Below, one piece after another: positions 1 through 9,559 of a stretch of DNA of 27,006 nucleotides. The first letter of the stretch is position 1. Every line of letters starts with the position of its first letter. Source of the DNA: Fragilaria crotonensis (Eukaryota; Bacillariophyta; Fragilariophyceae; Fragilariales; Fragilariaceae); NCBI GenBank assembly GCA_022925895.1, contig JAKSYS010000763.1, forward strand, positions 1 through 27,006, written 5' to 3'. A program made the translations under genes and the position numbers. The notes beneath the pieces were generated by a model that made no database searches, was not told the origin of the DNA, and worked only from the letters and a program-made list of their open reading frames with translations.

Positions 1-38
1 TTCCGCCGATAGGTAAGACTCGCCACACAAATTTTATC

Positions 39-890
39 ATGAAGCAAAACAAACCCCAAATTATTATGCGCCGACCAGCGTTGCAGGCCATAGTGCTCCT
101 CTCATTGTCGAGATGGACGGAAGTCTTTGCTCAAAATTCAACGCTATGTTGTGATGTTGTTTCTTTTGAAGCAGAAGCGAACTCAGGGGCATGGGATTTC
201 TCCGCTTCCATGTCGTCCATATATGAAAGGCAAACAGGCTTATCGAAGTATTGCGATTTCTTCGAGGTGAGAACCGTGCCGGCAGATGGTAGTAACTATA
301 CGGTCTTGGGAACAAGAGTTTTTGGTCACGACCATCCCTACGAACAACCTTTTACACGAGCTATTCGAGACGCGGTTCTGCCTGACGGAATCACTTCCGT
401 TATCGCCATTGCTCACGACTCAGTGGACGGCTACTGTGGTAGAACGCTCGAGCTGACGCTTTCGGCGAACACCCCAACATCAATCACAGCCACTCCAACA
501 ATACAGCCACCTTCGTCACCACCAATTCAAGTCGTTGGGAGTCAAGTCCCAATCGCACCAACTGTGACTTCGGCGCCTGTGCTTCCAACCTTTCCAAGCC
601 TTAATCCAAATGCTGGGGCTCCAACTACCATTTCTTCGGCGCCAGTGACTCCACCTCCAATATCGATCAATGCAACGCCTGAGCCAGCCAGTCAAGCTCC
701 AATTGCTGTCTCTGCCCCTAACTCAATACTACCATCATACATCCCGTCAGCCCTCCCATCATACGTTCCCTCGAGTATTCCGTCGGATGTCCCATCGCCT
801 TTGCGCAGGGGTCCTACTGCCTCGAGCGCACCTGCGTTAGGCTTGTTCGTTGCCACTGTTGTGGCAGTTGTCGCAACTGCCGTCGTGTGA
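39..890 (+). CDS. Secreted surface protein: bacterial-type small domain, Pro/Ser/Thr stalk, hydrophobic C-terminus
   Basis: Encodes 283 residues. A hydrophobic stretch at about 12-25 ending in FAQ (30-32) looks like a signal peptide; the ATG at 66 (Met10) would give a more typical one than the ATG at 39. Residues 36-142 form a compact domain with Cys37, Cys38, Cys72 and Cys133 and the conserved-looking strings LGTRVFGHDHPYEQPFTR (90-107) and HDSVDGYCGRTLEL (126-139). I recall the same pattern (LGxRxLxHPHxxEQPFTR, then DSVxGWxG) in small periplasmic proteins of unknown function from alphaproteobacteria. Residues 143-262 are rich in Pro, Ser, Thr and Ala, including PSYIPSALPSYVPSS, typical of diatom extracellular stalks. 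The last 18 residues are hydrophobic with no charged tail, as in GPI-anchored proteins. Inferred role: cell-surface or wall protein; the biochemical function is unknown. It is the first gene in the window and has no close neighbour. Confidence 0.8.
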   Translation: MKQNKPQIIMRRPALQAIVLLSLSRWTEVFAQNSTLCCDVVSFEAEANSGAWDFSASMSSIYERQTGLSKYCDFFEVRTVPADGSNYTVLGTRVFGHDHPYEQPFTRAIRDAVLPDGITSVIAIAHDSVDGYCGRTLELTLSANTPTSITATPTIQPPSSPPIQVVGSQVPIAPTVTSAPVLPTFPSLNPNAGAPTTISSAPVTPPPISINATPEPASQAPIAVSAPNSILPSYIPSALPSYVPSSIPSDVPSPLRRGPTASSAPALGLFVATVVAVVATAVV

Positions 891-2496
891 TATGCTATTT
901 GAACTGCGTTCGGACTCGTTCTTAATAAGACTGATTCGGCGATAATGGACAGCTTGGGATACAATCATTTTCTGAAATTGAAAGATGACAGGCATGGTCA
1001 GTTTTTGGTATGGCATCCGTTGCAATGTGACGTACAGTATTCTAAGTTAAAGTAATTCTGGCATTGTCATGGTTACGTTTTGTTGACTTGCAGACTGAAA
1101 TCGCATGGGGAAAGAAACTCCTCTCAGAGAAAGCAAATAGTTGAGGACCTAGCTGGAGCACCTGATACAGTTTATCCGTGTCGATGACTGCAATGGGCAT
1201 AATCACAAAAATAAATTTCACACGTCATTTTAATGGAGATGTTTTGGGGAAGCAATTGAATTGCTTATTACTAACCTGGTGCTTGGTATGCGATGATTCT
1301 GCACCGTGGCGGCGGTGACCCCACTTTTTGCCCTCATGCATATCGGAGCAAACCTGATTCCTTTTAAGTTGTTATTGCTGGAAGAGTATTTCCCATTTCC
1401 CATTGCCCGTCGAGCATACTACCGTAGAGAAACTAGAAACGGAGTCACTCAATACTCTCTGTTTTCTCTATGTATGCATAAGCTTTATGTAAGCCATGAT
1501 ATAAGCATCGGGCATCGTAGATTCCTACCAGTACTGAAGTACTACTTTAATGTGAAGCTATACTGTAGTACCGTGCTCTACTCCGAACTCCGAAGTCCGA
1601 TGTACGCTAGTACTTAATAAACTACGGGGAAGTACTGGTACTCATATAGGGTATGCATACGATCACTCCGCGCATAGTGCATAGTGCATAGTGCCTAGTA
1701 CTGTCTACGGTAGTATCCTACTCCCTTTTTAAATTTGGTTTGTGCGTGTGTGTGTGTGTGTGTCTGTTACGGAGTATGACCACTCTGGGGTACTGTTGTA
1801 CTGTTACGTGGATTACATGTACTACAGGTCTACAGTACATAAATCGACGGTAATTTATGTTGAAACGACAGTGTCTTACATTACTGTAGTACCGTACTGT
1901 AGGAATTCAAAGCTACTGGACGGAATAGTCATCGAATTTGCTGTAAACAATGCTACTGTAAACACCAGTATGTATCATACGCCTCCGATCAGTTGTGAGG
2001 AACCCACTAGTATTACTAAAGAACACTTTTACAAGTCACGAAGCTGACCACAAAGTGAACATTTATGACCTCCGTACTCCATATGAAACCACAAGTCATG
2101 CACTCGATTATCATTCAACACAGCCATCGTTCCTTGGGAAGGGTGCTACAGGGTAAAACAAACGATTCGTTTTGGCATTGACGTCATAAGTGTCTGCCCG
2201 GCATCACGACCGAGACCAAGGGAGGGTCGCGTGTTCCTGCGAATTGTCCTTTGCGAGATCATTGTGGCTCGATGAAAACTATAATGTCAGCCTCTAGTAG
2301 ACGTGAACTCCCACCATGCGATGCACATGATACCTTCTCTGTCCCATTATGGGGAGGAAAGCGACTGCGAGCTCGACGAAAGCTCAAGCCCCAGGGTATC
2401 CTCGGTCTTGCCGCAATTTTGTTTCTAGCGCTCAGGTCCGTGATATGGCGGGACAGACGACGGGGACGAAAGACTAATCCAACAACTATCTCTTAA
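891..2496. other. Non-coding spacer with GTAC-rich and simple repeats
   Basis: No convincing gene. The short open frames (for example 1306-1617 and 1742-2047) have low-complexity, spacer-like composition and no recognisable domain. The stretch holds three tandem copies of GCATAGT near 1671-1695, a (TG)n microsatellite at about 1741-1763, and many GTAC words between 1540 and 1900. An open frame at 2251-2496 encodes a basic peptide with one hydrophobic segment (GILGLAAILFLALRSVIW). It lies directly in frame upstream of the nucleoredoxin-like remnant, separated only by a TAA, so it could be a lost N-terminal part, but I cannot show that. Confidence 0.6.
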
Positions 2497-3004
2497 TCAC
2501 TTCCCGACCATGGCACATATCCGCTCGCTCATGCGAAACTTGTACTCCTTTATTTTGGAGCTTCCTATTTCGATGAAAATCGATTTTTACGTGATTGCTT
2601 CTTCCGAGACGAACGTCTCTTGCCTCAAGAAGGACTTCCCATATCGGGACCGTATGATATGGCGATTGTGTATGTTAGTTCCGACGAGGAGGAGGGATCC
2701 AGCGAATGGATTCACGTTTTGGACACTGCCGAAAGGAATGCCTTGAGACGAAAGTTCCAAGTCGGCAGTACACTCCAAGAAGCCAAATTCACAGTCCCGT
2801 CCTTATTCGTGATTGATTCCGCCTCACACGGCGTCATGACGCCCATGGGCTTGATCGATTTGAAAGAAAAGGGTTCCGAGGCGTTGGAGGGGGTGGTTGC
2901 AATTCCAGAATTCGATACAAGATTTGGATCCCAAGGTATGGGCAGACTCGGAACTGATCAATAACGAGGAAGACACTATCCTGTTAAGGAGAGGAGGTCA
3001 CTAA
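2497..3004 (+). pseudogene. Nucleoredoxin / thioredoxin-fold protein, broken and lacking the catalytic cysteines
   Basis: Reading from 2497 gives KLVLLYFGASYFDENRFL, then YDMAIVYVSSDEEEG, RNALRRKFQV and VPSLFVIDS. These correspond in order to the first strand and active-site loop, the IVYVSSD strand, the helix before the cis-proline, and the cis-proline strand of nucleoredoxin-like proteins. Known members carry WCPPC after the first strand; here that place reads SYFDENR, so no redox cysteine pair exists. No ATG lies in this frame before 2620, and a TAA closes the frame at 2494. No AG acceptor dinucleotide occurs between 2497 and 2540, so an ordinary intron cannot remove the stop. The frame then breaks at a run of five G (2889-2893). 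The next frame continues convincingly (QDLDPKVWADSELINNEED) to a stop at 3002-3004. A decayed gene or a gene with sequence errors is the best reading. Confidence 0.65.
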
Positions 3005-3771
3005 GCATTTGTTGTGGATGCACTTCGATTTTGACATTGTGGAGTGTTTTTAGCCTCTGTCGGCGATCATGCAAAGAAATTGGACCAATTGATTCTATTC
3101 GGTCTCGACATGTCTATTCAAATGGCATCATCGTCGACATTGTCCACTGCAATGGTTCTTGCCTTCGCTAGAGTACTTAATGAGAAGTATGCGCACACCA
3201 TGCTGCGGAATAGTCAGCACAATAGGTTGGCGACAGACGGCAGGCGCAGGAGGTTTTGATTACAGGACTTACAATGTTCAGGAAAAGACTCAATGCGGAG
3301 AGAGCACGCAACATGCAACCAATGTATTGGTAGGATCTAAACGTCTCACTGCGTATTCTCCGCCCACGTTCTACGGGGTACTCCGAGCCTGAGCCTCCAT
3401 GACACCATGATGATGAACATTGGACGTAGGAAGTCGTATAATAGTGGAGCGGCGTTGGTGAAGCTGTCGCAATTGTAGGTAGGGCACAGGAGTACAATTT
3501 ACTTGTACCAGTTTATTGTCGTATGATACGAAGATTGCGCGAAACGAAAACTGTACAGTTGTGCATGCATGATACTACAGTGACGTTGCGGATACTGTAA
3601 CGTTTTGGTGAGACTAATCACGACCGCGCTGTTCTGCGCTTGTCATTCGAAGGAAAGAACAACTTGTTGAAATGTCATTGATGACACTGGCACGATCAAC
3701 GGTTTCTGTTGACCTCATGGGATACATAGCACTTGCACAGAGTTGACGTCTTCCTCCATATCTGAAAGCAC
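3005..3771. other. Spacer without recognisable gene
   Basis: Open frames at 3044-3259, 3159-3392 and the minus-strand 3177-3497 overlap one another and show no domain or coding-like composition. I see no RNA gene. The last part should contain the promoter and 5' leader of the acyl-CoA dehydrogenase, but no clear box is visible. Confidence 0.5.
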
Positions 3772-5186
3772 ATGCTGCGTATTTTGCCGTCATCGTTTCG
3801 AGCATGGGCTCATCATCCTAAAGCGCATCAATCGGCTCTCCGTCAGAAAATGTCAAAGGATAAACGGCAGGCTACATCTGTGTCATCATTCTCATCCTCT
3901 TCTGGAATGCATCTTCCCATCACCCAATTCAACGAAGACGAGCAAATGACGCGGAATGCAGCTCGACAATGGGCACGTGAGGAGTTGAAACCAATCGTTC
4001 GAGACATGGACAACGAGGAAAAGCTCCGCCCGGATATCATTCGATCACTATTTGACAACGGATTCATGGGAATGGTAAGTTTGTACGTGTGTTACACTAC
4101 GAGAGCTCAGTCTAATCACTATCTTTACTCCATATTTCTCACGAGCATGTACCAACTTTTCTCATTCTCATTTCGCATATTGTCAACAGGAAATCCCCGA
4201 AGCCCACGGCGGATCGGAGCTGAGTTTCACATCTGCCTGTCTCGTGGTGGAAGAGATTTCTAGAGTGGACCCATCCGTAGCAATTCTGGTGGACATTCAC
4301 AACACGCTCGAACAATGCTGTTCGATTTTGGGGATCGGAAGCCCTCCAACAAAAGTGGTTGCCCCGCCTCGCCCGCGATTCAGTCTCATCGTTTGCCCTG
4401 TCGGAAGCCGGGTCAGGGTCTGACGCATTCAGCATGAAAACTACCGCAACTCAGATTCAGGATGGATCATCATCCTATCTTCTCAATGGGAGCAAGTTGT
4501 GGATCTCTAATGCTCCTGAAGCCGGAGTATTTCTAGTGTTTGCCAATGCTGCGCCAGAGAAGGGGTACAAGGGGATCACAGCTTTCGTGGTTGACGCCAA
4601 GACCGAAGGGATTACTGTGGGGAAACCTGAAAAGAAACTTGGACTGAAAGCCTCATCTACTTGCCCTGTCATGTTTGACAACGTTCGAGTGGATGTCGAT
4701 GACGTCCTGGGGGAAGTTGGCCAGGGTTACAAATACTGTATCAACATTCTCAATGAAGGTCGGATTGGGATTGCCGCCCAACAGATCGGGATCGCCAAGG
4801 CCTGCGTCTATGACATTGCCATGCCGTATTTGTTGGAGAGAAAGCAATTCGGTAGTGCCATTGGAGATTTTCAGGGCATGCAGCATCAATACTCTCAGAT
4901 AGCTACCGAGATTTATGCAGCAGAAACCATGACGTACAATGCTTGCAGACTGAAGGAAGCAGGGTATCCATTCATCATGGAGGCCAGCATGGTCAAGCTG
5001 TATTCAAGCCAGGTAGCTGAGAAGGCTGCAAGCAAGACAATTGAGTGGCTGGGTGGCATTGGTTTCACGCAGGATTTGCTGGCAGAGAAGTTTTATCGGG
5101 ACTGCAAAGTTGGCAGCATTTATGAGGGTACCTCCAACATTCAACTTCAAACCATTGCCAAGCTTATCCAGGCCGAGTATAAATGA
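3772..5186 (+). CDS. Short/branched-chain acyl-CoA dehydrogenase, mitochondrial (one intron, one frame break)
   Basis: FAD-dependent acyl-CoA dehydrogenase, closest in remembered sequence to the short/branched-chain enzyme ACADSB, which oxidises acyl-CoA to 2-enoyl-CoA in mitochondrial branched-chain amino acid or fatty acid breakdown. Exon 1 (3772-4074, 101 codons) begins with a basic, Ser/Ala-rich, acid-free leader (MLRILPSSFRAWAHH) typical of mitochondrial import. After the intron, exon 2 begins EIPEAHGGSELSF and runs through VDPSVAILVDIHNTL. At 4310 the frame changes: family alignment predicts one residue between NTL and NNAVRFWGS, so two bases appear missing. From there the frame used at 4359 onward is intact: SEAGSGSDAFSMKTT (flavin site), LNEGRIGIAAQ, and GSIYEGTSNIQ, whose Glu is the catalytic base in this family. 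It ends in QAEYK, as the family does. The break is either a sequence error or a lesion that makes this copy null. Confidence 0.88.
4075..4189 (+). other. Spliceosomal intron in the acyl-CoA dehydrogenase gene
   Basis: The donor is ATG|GTAAGT at 4074/4075 and the acceptor TCAACAG|GAA at 4189/4190. The tract before the acceptor is pyrimidine-rich. Length is 115 nt, phase 0. Splicing joins GFMGM to EIPEAHGG, exactly where the family has a continuous GxxxIPExxGG segment. Confidence 0.85.
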
Positions 5187-6522
5187 TACCAAGTTTCAAG
5201 ACTGAACCGTCAATGTATAGGCGGCTCAAATGAGTCTGACGAGACATGAACGGGATCATCGCCTTCCGAATGCCGGGAGGCGAACGATGCTGAAGGACAA
5301 GACTTTAAATCACCGTGTCGCACCTTACCTAGGTTGTACGACACATGCTCATCAGATCTTTGCTCTAGTAGTAGTCGAGCATTGACATGGATGTTCCCCC
5401 TAAGCGAATACTCCAGTATCCCATTATGATTTTACAGTAAATCAGTAGTGGAGTCAGTAATTGTCCTGGTACTCCAGTACGGTACTCCTTGCGCGTTTTA
5501 CCAGAGAGTACTGTAGCATGCATATACGGTGCATCGGAGTTAGATGTTCGCAACAAGTTCAATTCTCGCCTGCTGCACCGACTATCGACGTCGAACTCTG
5601 GAGGTTCCGGAATTCCTGCTAAATAGTGCATCGTACTCCGTAAAGGATTGGTAGAATTTGTCAGTGCATATTGAAAATGTCTCAACCACGAAATTCTGTT
5701 ATTTACGATCAGATCTCATGTCAAAACGTGACGCACCTTTGAGACTTCTATGTATAAATCCTGAATGATTATGTATAATATGTTTGTCTATTAACTATTT
5801 GTGTCATACCAATATCACCTTCACCTTCCTACACACGAGCTTGTTCTACAATACGGTAAATTCATTTTGTCCTCGTTGGCAGACTATCGTTCGGACAAAT
5901 TGTTTTCGAACAAGAGTTACAGATAGGAATCTTGCGTTAAGTAAAGTTGAGAAAGAATGAGAAAGTTTAAGAAAATATGAGAAACTTCTTTTTTCTCACG
6001 TCCGATTGAGAAAGTTTGAGATTATTTAAGAAAATTTAAGAAGGTGCGATTTTATTACCAGGTTCACGTAGATTATTTGAGATTTTATAAGCAACTCAAA
6101 TCTTCTTAAAGTTTCTTAAGAAAGTTTGAGAAAACTTAAGAAAATTTAAGAAACAGCTCGAAAACATATGTATCTTGACGATTCCTAATGAGAAGATTCC
6201 ATTCGAATGCGACGGAGAATCAAACGTGAAGAATTCATTCCCATCGGATTGTCATACCAGTCGATACCAGTGCATTTTTCCAAGCCTTCTTTCATTTTTT
6301 TCTAGGCGAATTTGTCGTACGTACATTTCTACTATTCCATGCTTACTGCGAATTTAGATAGGTTTACCATATTGAATAAAAATATTTAGTTTGTATGTCA
6401 AATGCGAAATTCCGTAGGAAATCACTAAAGTCGTCGTAACCGTTTTCACTTAATTTCATGTCGGTCGACATAAGCGTCGAAAAGAAGATATTCCGGAACC
6501 TCCTGGAATCCAATACGTTACG
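5187..6522. other. Spacer between acyl-CoA dehydrogenase and GST genes
   Basis: No gene seen. The first half contains GTAC-rich words (5455-5520) of the kind found in all long spacers here. The second half holds a purine-rich, A-tract repeat (separate entry, 5947-6154). Short open frames at 5365-5685 (-) and 6175-6357 (+) have no coding features. Confidence 0.5.
5947..6154. repeat. Degenerate A-tract repeat (TTTAAGAAAA / GAGAAAGTTT)
   Basis: About 200 bp built from variants of GAGAAAGTTT and TTTAAGAAAA recurring roughly every 10-11 nt, broken in the middle by a pyrimidine patch (CTTCTTTTTTCTC near 5985). A 12-bp perfect palindrome, TTTCTTAAGAAA, lies at about 6112-6123. Phased A-tracts of this kind are known to bend DNA. 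The function here is unknown. Confidence 0.6.
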
Positions 6523-7362
6523 ATGGCAACAGCAACTGTTCCGAAGTTTCGTTACCTCTCTGCATGGTTCTGCCCCTTCGCTCATAGAGCAACGCTAGCG
6601 TTAGAGCATCACAGTGGTAGAGTTGAGTACGAATGGGTGGAAGCGTTGGGTTGGGAACAACGCAAGGATGAGAAGAATGTGACGGGCACAGGGCAAGAGT
6701 GGTGGTACCATTGGAAAGCCGATGAATTGAAACGCGCGAACCCATCAGCTCTTGTCCCAACTCTGATCCCTGTCGATCGAAATACAAATGTGGCTGACGA
6801 AGGAAGGGCTGTGTACGAATCACTTGTGACTGTCGATTTCGTCGATCAAATCAGTGGTGCTACTGGAAAGGATCGACTGGTACCAGAAGATCCATATGAG
6901 GCCGCACGGTGTCGAGTGTGGGCAGATAAGGTCAACAGGGATTGCTGTTCTCCATACTACGGCGTCTTGGTGCGCAAGGAAGAAGAAGAACGAATGGAAC
7001 ACTTCTCTAACCTCCTTAAAGGATTAAAATCATTTTCCTTGGAGCTAAAGAAGACCAACGGTCCATTGTTCCTTGCGGATTCACAACTCTCAAATGTCGA
7101 CATCTCTCTTCTCCCTTGGGCATTCCGCTTTTATGTCTTCGAACACTACCGAGGTCCAAACTACGCCATTCCGACTGACGATCCCGAGTTGGCTCCCTAC
7201 CACGAATGGCTCGATCACCTTCTGAGCCTAGATTCGGTGCAGCGCACTCTACCAGATAAGCGTGAGTATCTTGTACACATTGGGAAAATATGCAGATTCG
7301 TCGGCGAGATCGAAGGTCGCCAATGCGGTGCGAAGAGGTGTGGCGGCACACGAACTCGATGA
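6523..7362 (+). CDS. Omega-like glutathione S-transferase
   Basis: Probably a cytosolic glutathione-dependent thioltransferase/reductase. The N-terminal thioredoxin-like domain starts YLSAWFCPFAHRATLALEHH. CPFA with Cys17 is the active-site signature of the omega class, where glutathione forms a mixed disulfide with the cysteine, unlike the Tyr or Ser of other classes. ANPSALVPTLIP (about 76-87) supplies the cis-proline and the DEGRAVYESLVTVDFVD segment is the glutathione-binding helix. An all-helical C-terminal domain follows (ADKVNRDCC to LPWAFRFYVFEHYRG). Near the end, after LVHIGK, a run of four A (7285-7288) shifts the frame. With one A fewer the protein would end YADSSARSKVANAVRR and so on, stopping at 7379-7381, which is more family-like than the present tail. 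The change affects only the last 25 or so residues, so the enzyme core is intact. No neighbour suggests a pathway. Confidence 0.88.
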   Translation: MATATVPKFRYLSAWFCPFAHRATLALEHHSGRVEYEWVEALGWEQRKDEKNVTGTGQEWWYHWKADELKRANPSALVPTLIPVDRNTNVADEGRAVYESLVTVDFVDQISGATGKDRLVPEDPYEAARCRVWADKVNRDCCSPYYGVLVRKEEEERMEHFSNLLKGLKSFSLELKKTNGPLFLADSQLSNVDISLLPWAFRFYVFEHYRGPNYAIPTDDPELAPYHEWLDHLLSLDSVQRTLPDKREYLVHIGKICRFVGEIEGRQCGAKRCGGTRTR

Positions 7363-7460
7363 CGAGAAAGATGAGTATTGAGGATGGAGATTAGGACCTA
7401 TCGTCATAAACACGTGCTCAACCTTCGATAATAGTGACGCTCCACTAAAAGTACTGTACT

Positions 7461-7496
7461 GGTACTGGTACCGGTACCGGTACCGGTACCGGTACA
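7461..7496. repeat. GGTACC hexanucleotide microsatellite
   Basis: Tandem GGTACT/GGTACC copies, at least five, each a perfect palindrome, lying 80 bp after the GST stop. This is the extreme case of the GTAC bias of the spacers. Confidence 0.85.
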
Positions 7497-8785
7497 AGTA
7501 GCTATCAAATACTCGGAGTGTTTTCGAGAATATGACATAACGAAGTTCGTTGCCATACTGGAGCAGGGTGGAGCACCGAGTACATAGTACCTGTGTACCA
7601 TGTACTCGAGTACCTGGTACTAGTACTGCGAGTATGTATGCATATTCATATATGTATATGCATAATGCTCTTGGTCGGAACCCTTCGTACTCTGCATACG
7701 TAGGACTCGGAGTACAATACTACTGAACATTCAGCACAGGTACTCGAATAATCCAGTACTGGAGCACTAGCTAGAGTACTACCGGTAGAGAACAAGCCAC
7801 TACAGACCATTCGGGCTGTGAAGAAGTGGACCGATTTTTGGTTATGAGTACAATTTTATATAAAAATGCCGTTTTATTTAACCTTCCTTCACCGCCTGTC
7901 GAGGAATGTACTTCTATGGTGCGTAATAAATGAATAGATTGTTTTGGAAAAGACGTTAAATTCCCCTCCAAATCCGCCACTGGTGCAACAGGTTGACGAT
8001 GTACGCATTCTACGGTGCTTCGATTGATGACAATGAGTCAAGAATTACTTCGTTTCTACATTAACAATGGCGATAGTTACTTGCCCTTCAAGGCGGATGG
8101 AACAATTCAATCCATTAATAGCTACCGGTAGTCATCAGTCGTTTGTAGGGTTGTTGGCAGTCGGAAAATTGAACCAGTAGTTGAGGTTCTGACACCCTCG
8201 TTCGACACGGATTCCAGTATTTCAGAAGTGGAGCACCGCACCAAGATATGGAAAGCACAGATAAACAACAAGCATGCTGGGGAACATGGCGTACCGAAGG
8301 TTGATCATTCAGAGTTGTTCTCTACTCTTGATTGTAGTGAGCTTGTCTTCGGGAAACTGGTGAAATCATCGTTGGCAATCTTGGTGATAACGGAGCGAAT
8401 CGTTCGTTAAAGGGGACAGCATCACAGGCAGTTACTTCTCCTTAGCCCTGGTACTGTTTGCAGCTATTAGCATTAACTTGGGGAATTGCTTGATGTCAAA
8501 TACTAGTGAAAGCCCCATTGAATGTGCATCTGGGTCACCGGCAACAATGAATGCTTCATACTACTACTACAAGTACCACTCTTGTGCTGCTTCGCATCAA
8601 TTATGATTTTGGATTATTCTCCACAGAGAATCTACATAGGAATTGGTACATAAAGAAAGATTCAACGGGCCAATGAGAGTGAGACTTGGACCTTCCGTAG
8701 AGCGTACGCGGGAACTAGTACAACCCTAGTTTTCTTCCCCGTGGAAGGCCAACTCCAAGCCTAACATCGACTTCACCAAAAACCA

Positions 8786-8862
8786 AAACGACGACAAGAG
8801 CGTGCACTATGTGAGACCCCTCAATGCATTGAACACTATTGTGCACGCTTTTATCGTCGTTT
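8786..8862. repeat. Imperfect inverted repeat with 22-nt arms
   Basis: The left arm (8786-8807, ending GAGCGTGCAC) pairs with the right arm (8841-8862, beginning GTGCACGCTT) over 22 positions with two mismatches. The 33-nt loop itself contains the 12-bp palindrome TCAATGCATTGA. It could be a small foldback element, a transcript hairpin or a protein site. No flanking target duplication is evident. Confidence 0.7.
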
Positions 8863-9454
8863 CAAGAATTGATAGAGTTGTCGCACATCGAACATCGGGA
8901 CTGACCGTTAAATACTCTGAAAAATAGTATTTTTATATATGTTGTCAAAGTCCGATAGCAAAAACTGTCAGATAACGGTATGCTGGCTGGATCGGTCCAC
9001 TGCTTCAGAGCCCGAATGGTCTGTAGTGCTACTGTAACGAGCACGCCGAATACACCATGCATACGCAAGTTCGTTCTTGGACACGCCGAGTTTTATGCAT
9101 GGATGACATATGAACAGGCATGTATGAATACAATACGCGAACTTCACATTCAACACATTCAAAGCAATATCGACGAATCTGGGAAAGATCCGACGTCGAA
9201 GTCGGCATTTTGTGTCAATCTTGGTCGTGCACGCGCATGTCACATCTATCGTCGACCATCTACACAACAATATTACAGTGATCTGTACACTCCTTAAGTA
9301 GAGTATTTTTGCTCGATGCGAACTGTCCACTTTAGAAAACACGTAAACGAAAACCATCTTTCCGGCCGTCTCAGCTTTTAAAGTCTTACGTACCCTACAA
9401 TCGCCATCACCAACCTAACTCTTCTTCAACTTCCCATTTGAACATTCACATAAG

Positions 9455-9559
9455 ATGAATCCGGCAGCCCACAGCGACAAAGTAACAACTTACGACGGTA
9501 AAAATACGCAATGGACAAGCTGGGCAATCAGGTCGATCTTTTTCCCTCAGCGTCGTTGA
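9455..9559 (+). promoter_or_regulatory. Upstream open frame overlapping the ankyrin gene start
   Basis: The ATG at 9455 opens a 34-codon frame (MNPAAHSDKVTTYDGK onward) that ends at 9559, past the start of the ankyrin gene at 9511 in another frame. It could lower translation of the main frame. Alternatively it is the true N-terminus, separated by an indel from the ankyrin frame. I cannot decide which. Confidence 0.3.

Larger units (their letters stand above)
7382..9454. other. Long spacer, GTAC-rich, with a hairpin and a microsatellite
   Basis: No gene can be supported. 7441-7780 is extreme in GTAC content (8 GTAC in 7441-7500). Several short frames between 8000 and 9360 (for example 8228-8410 and 8980-9297) show no domain. 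A frame near 8363-8420 reads GEIIVGNLGDNGAN, but nothing on either side extends it. The hairpin and the GGTACC repeat are listed separately. Confidence 0.5.

Noticed and set aside
2251-2496. Separate small membrane protein gene
   Set aside because: One hydrophobic segment only, no family, and it is in frame with the nucleoredoxin-like remnant; insufficient to call as a gene.
4139-4435. 98-codon minus-strand frame
   Set aside because: Lies antisense across the intron end and exon 2 of the acyl-CoA dehydrogenase, whose family match is strong.
8228-8420. Possible phosphatase-like fragment (GEIIVGNLGDNGAN)
   Set aside because: It recalls the GD-containing strand of PP2C phosphatases, but no other motif of that family is found in any frame nearby.
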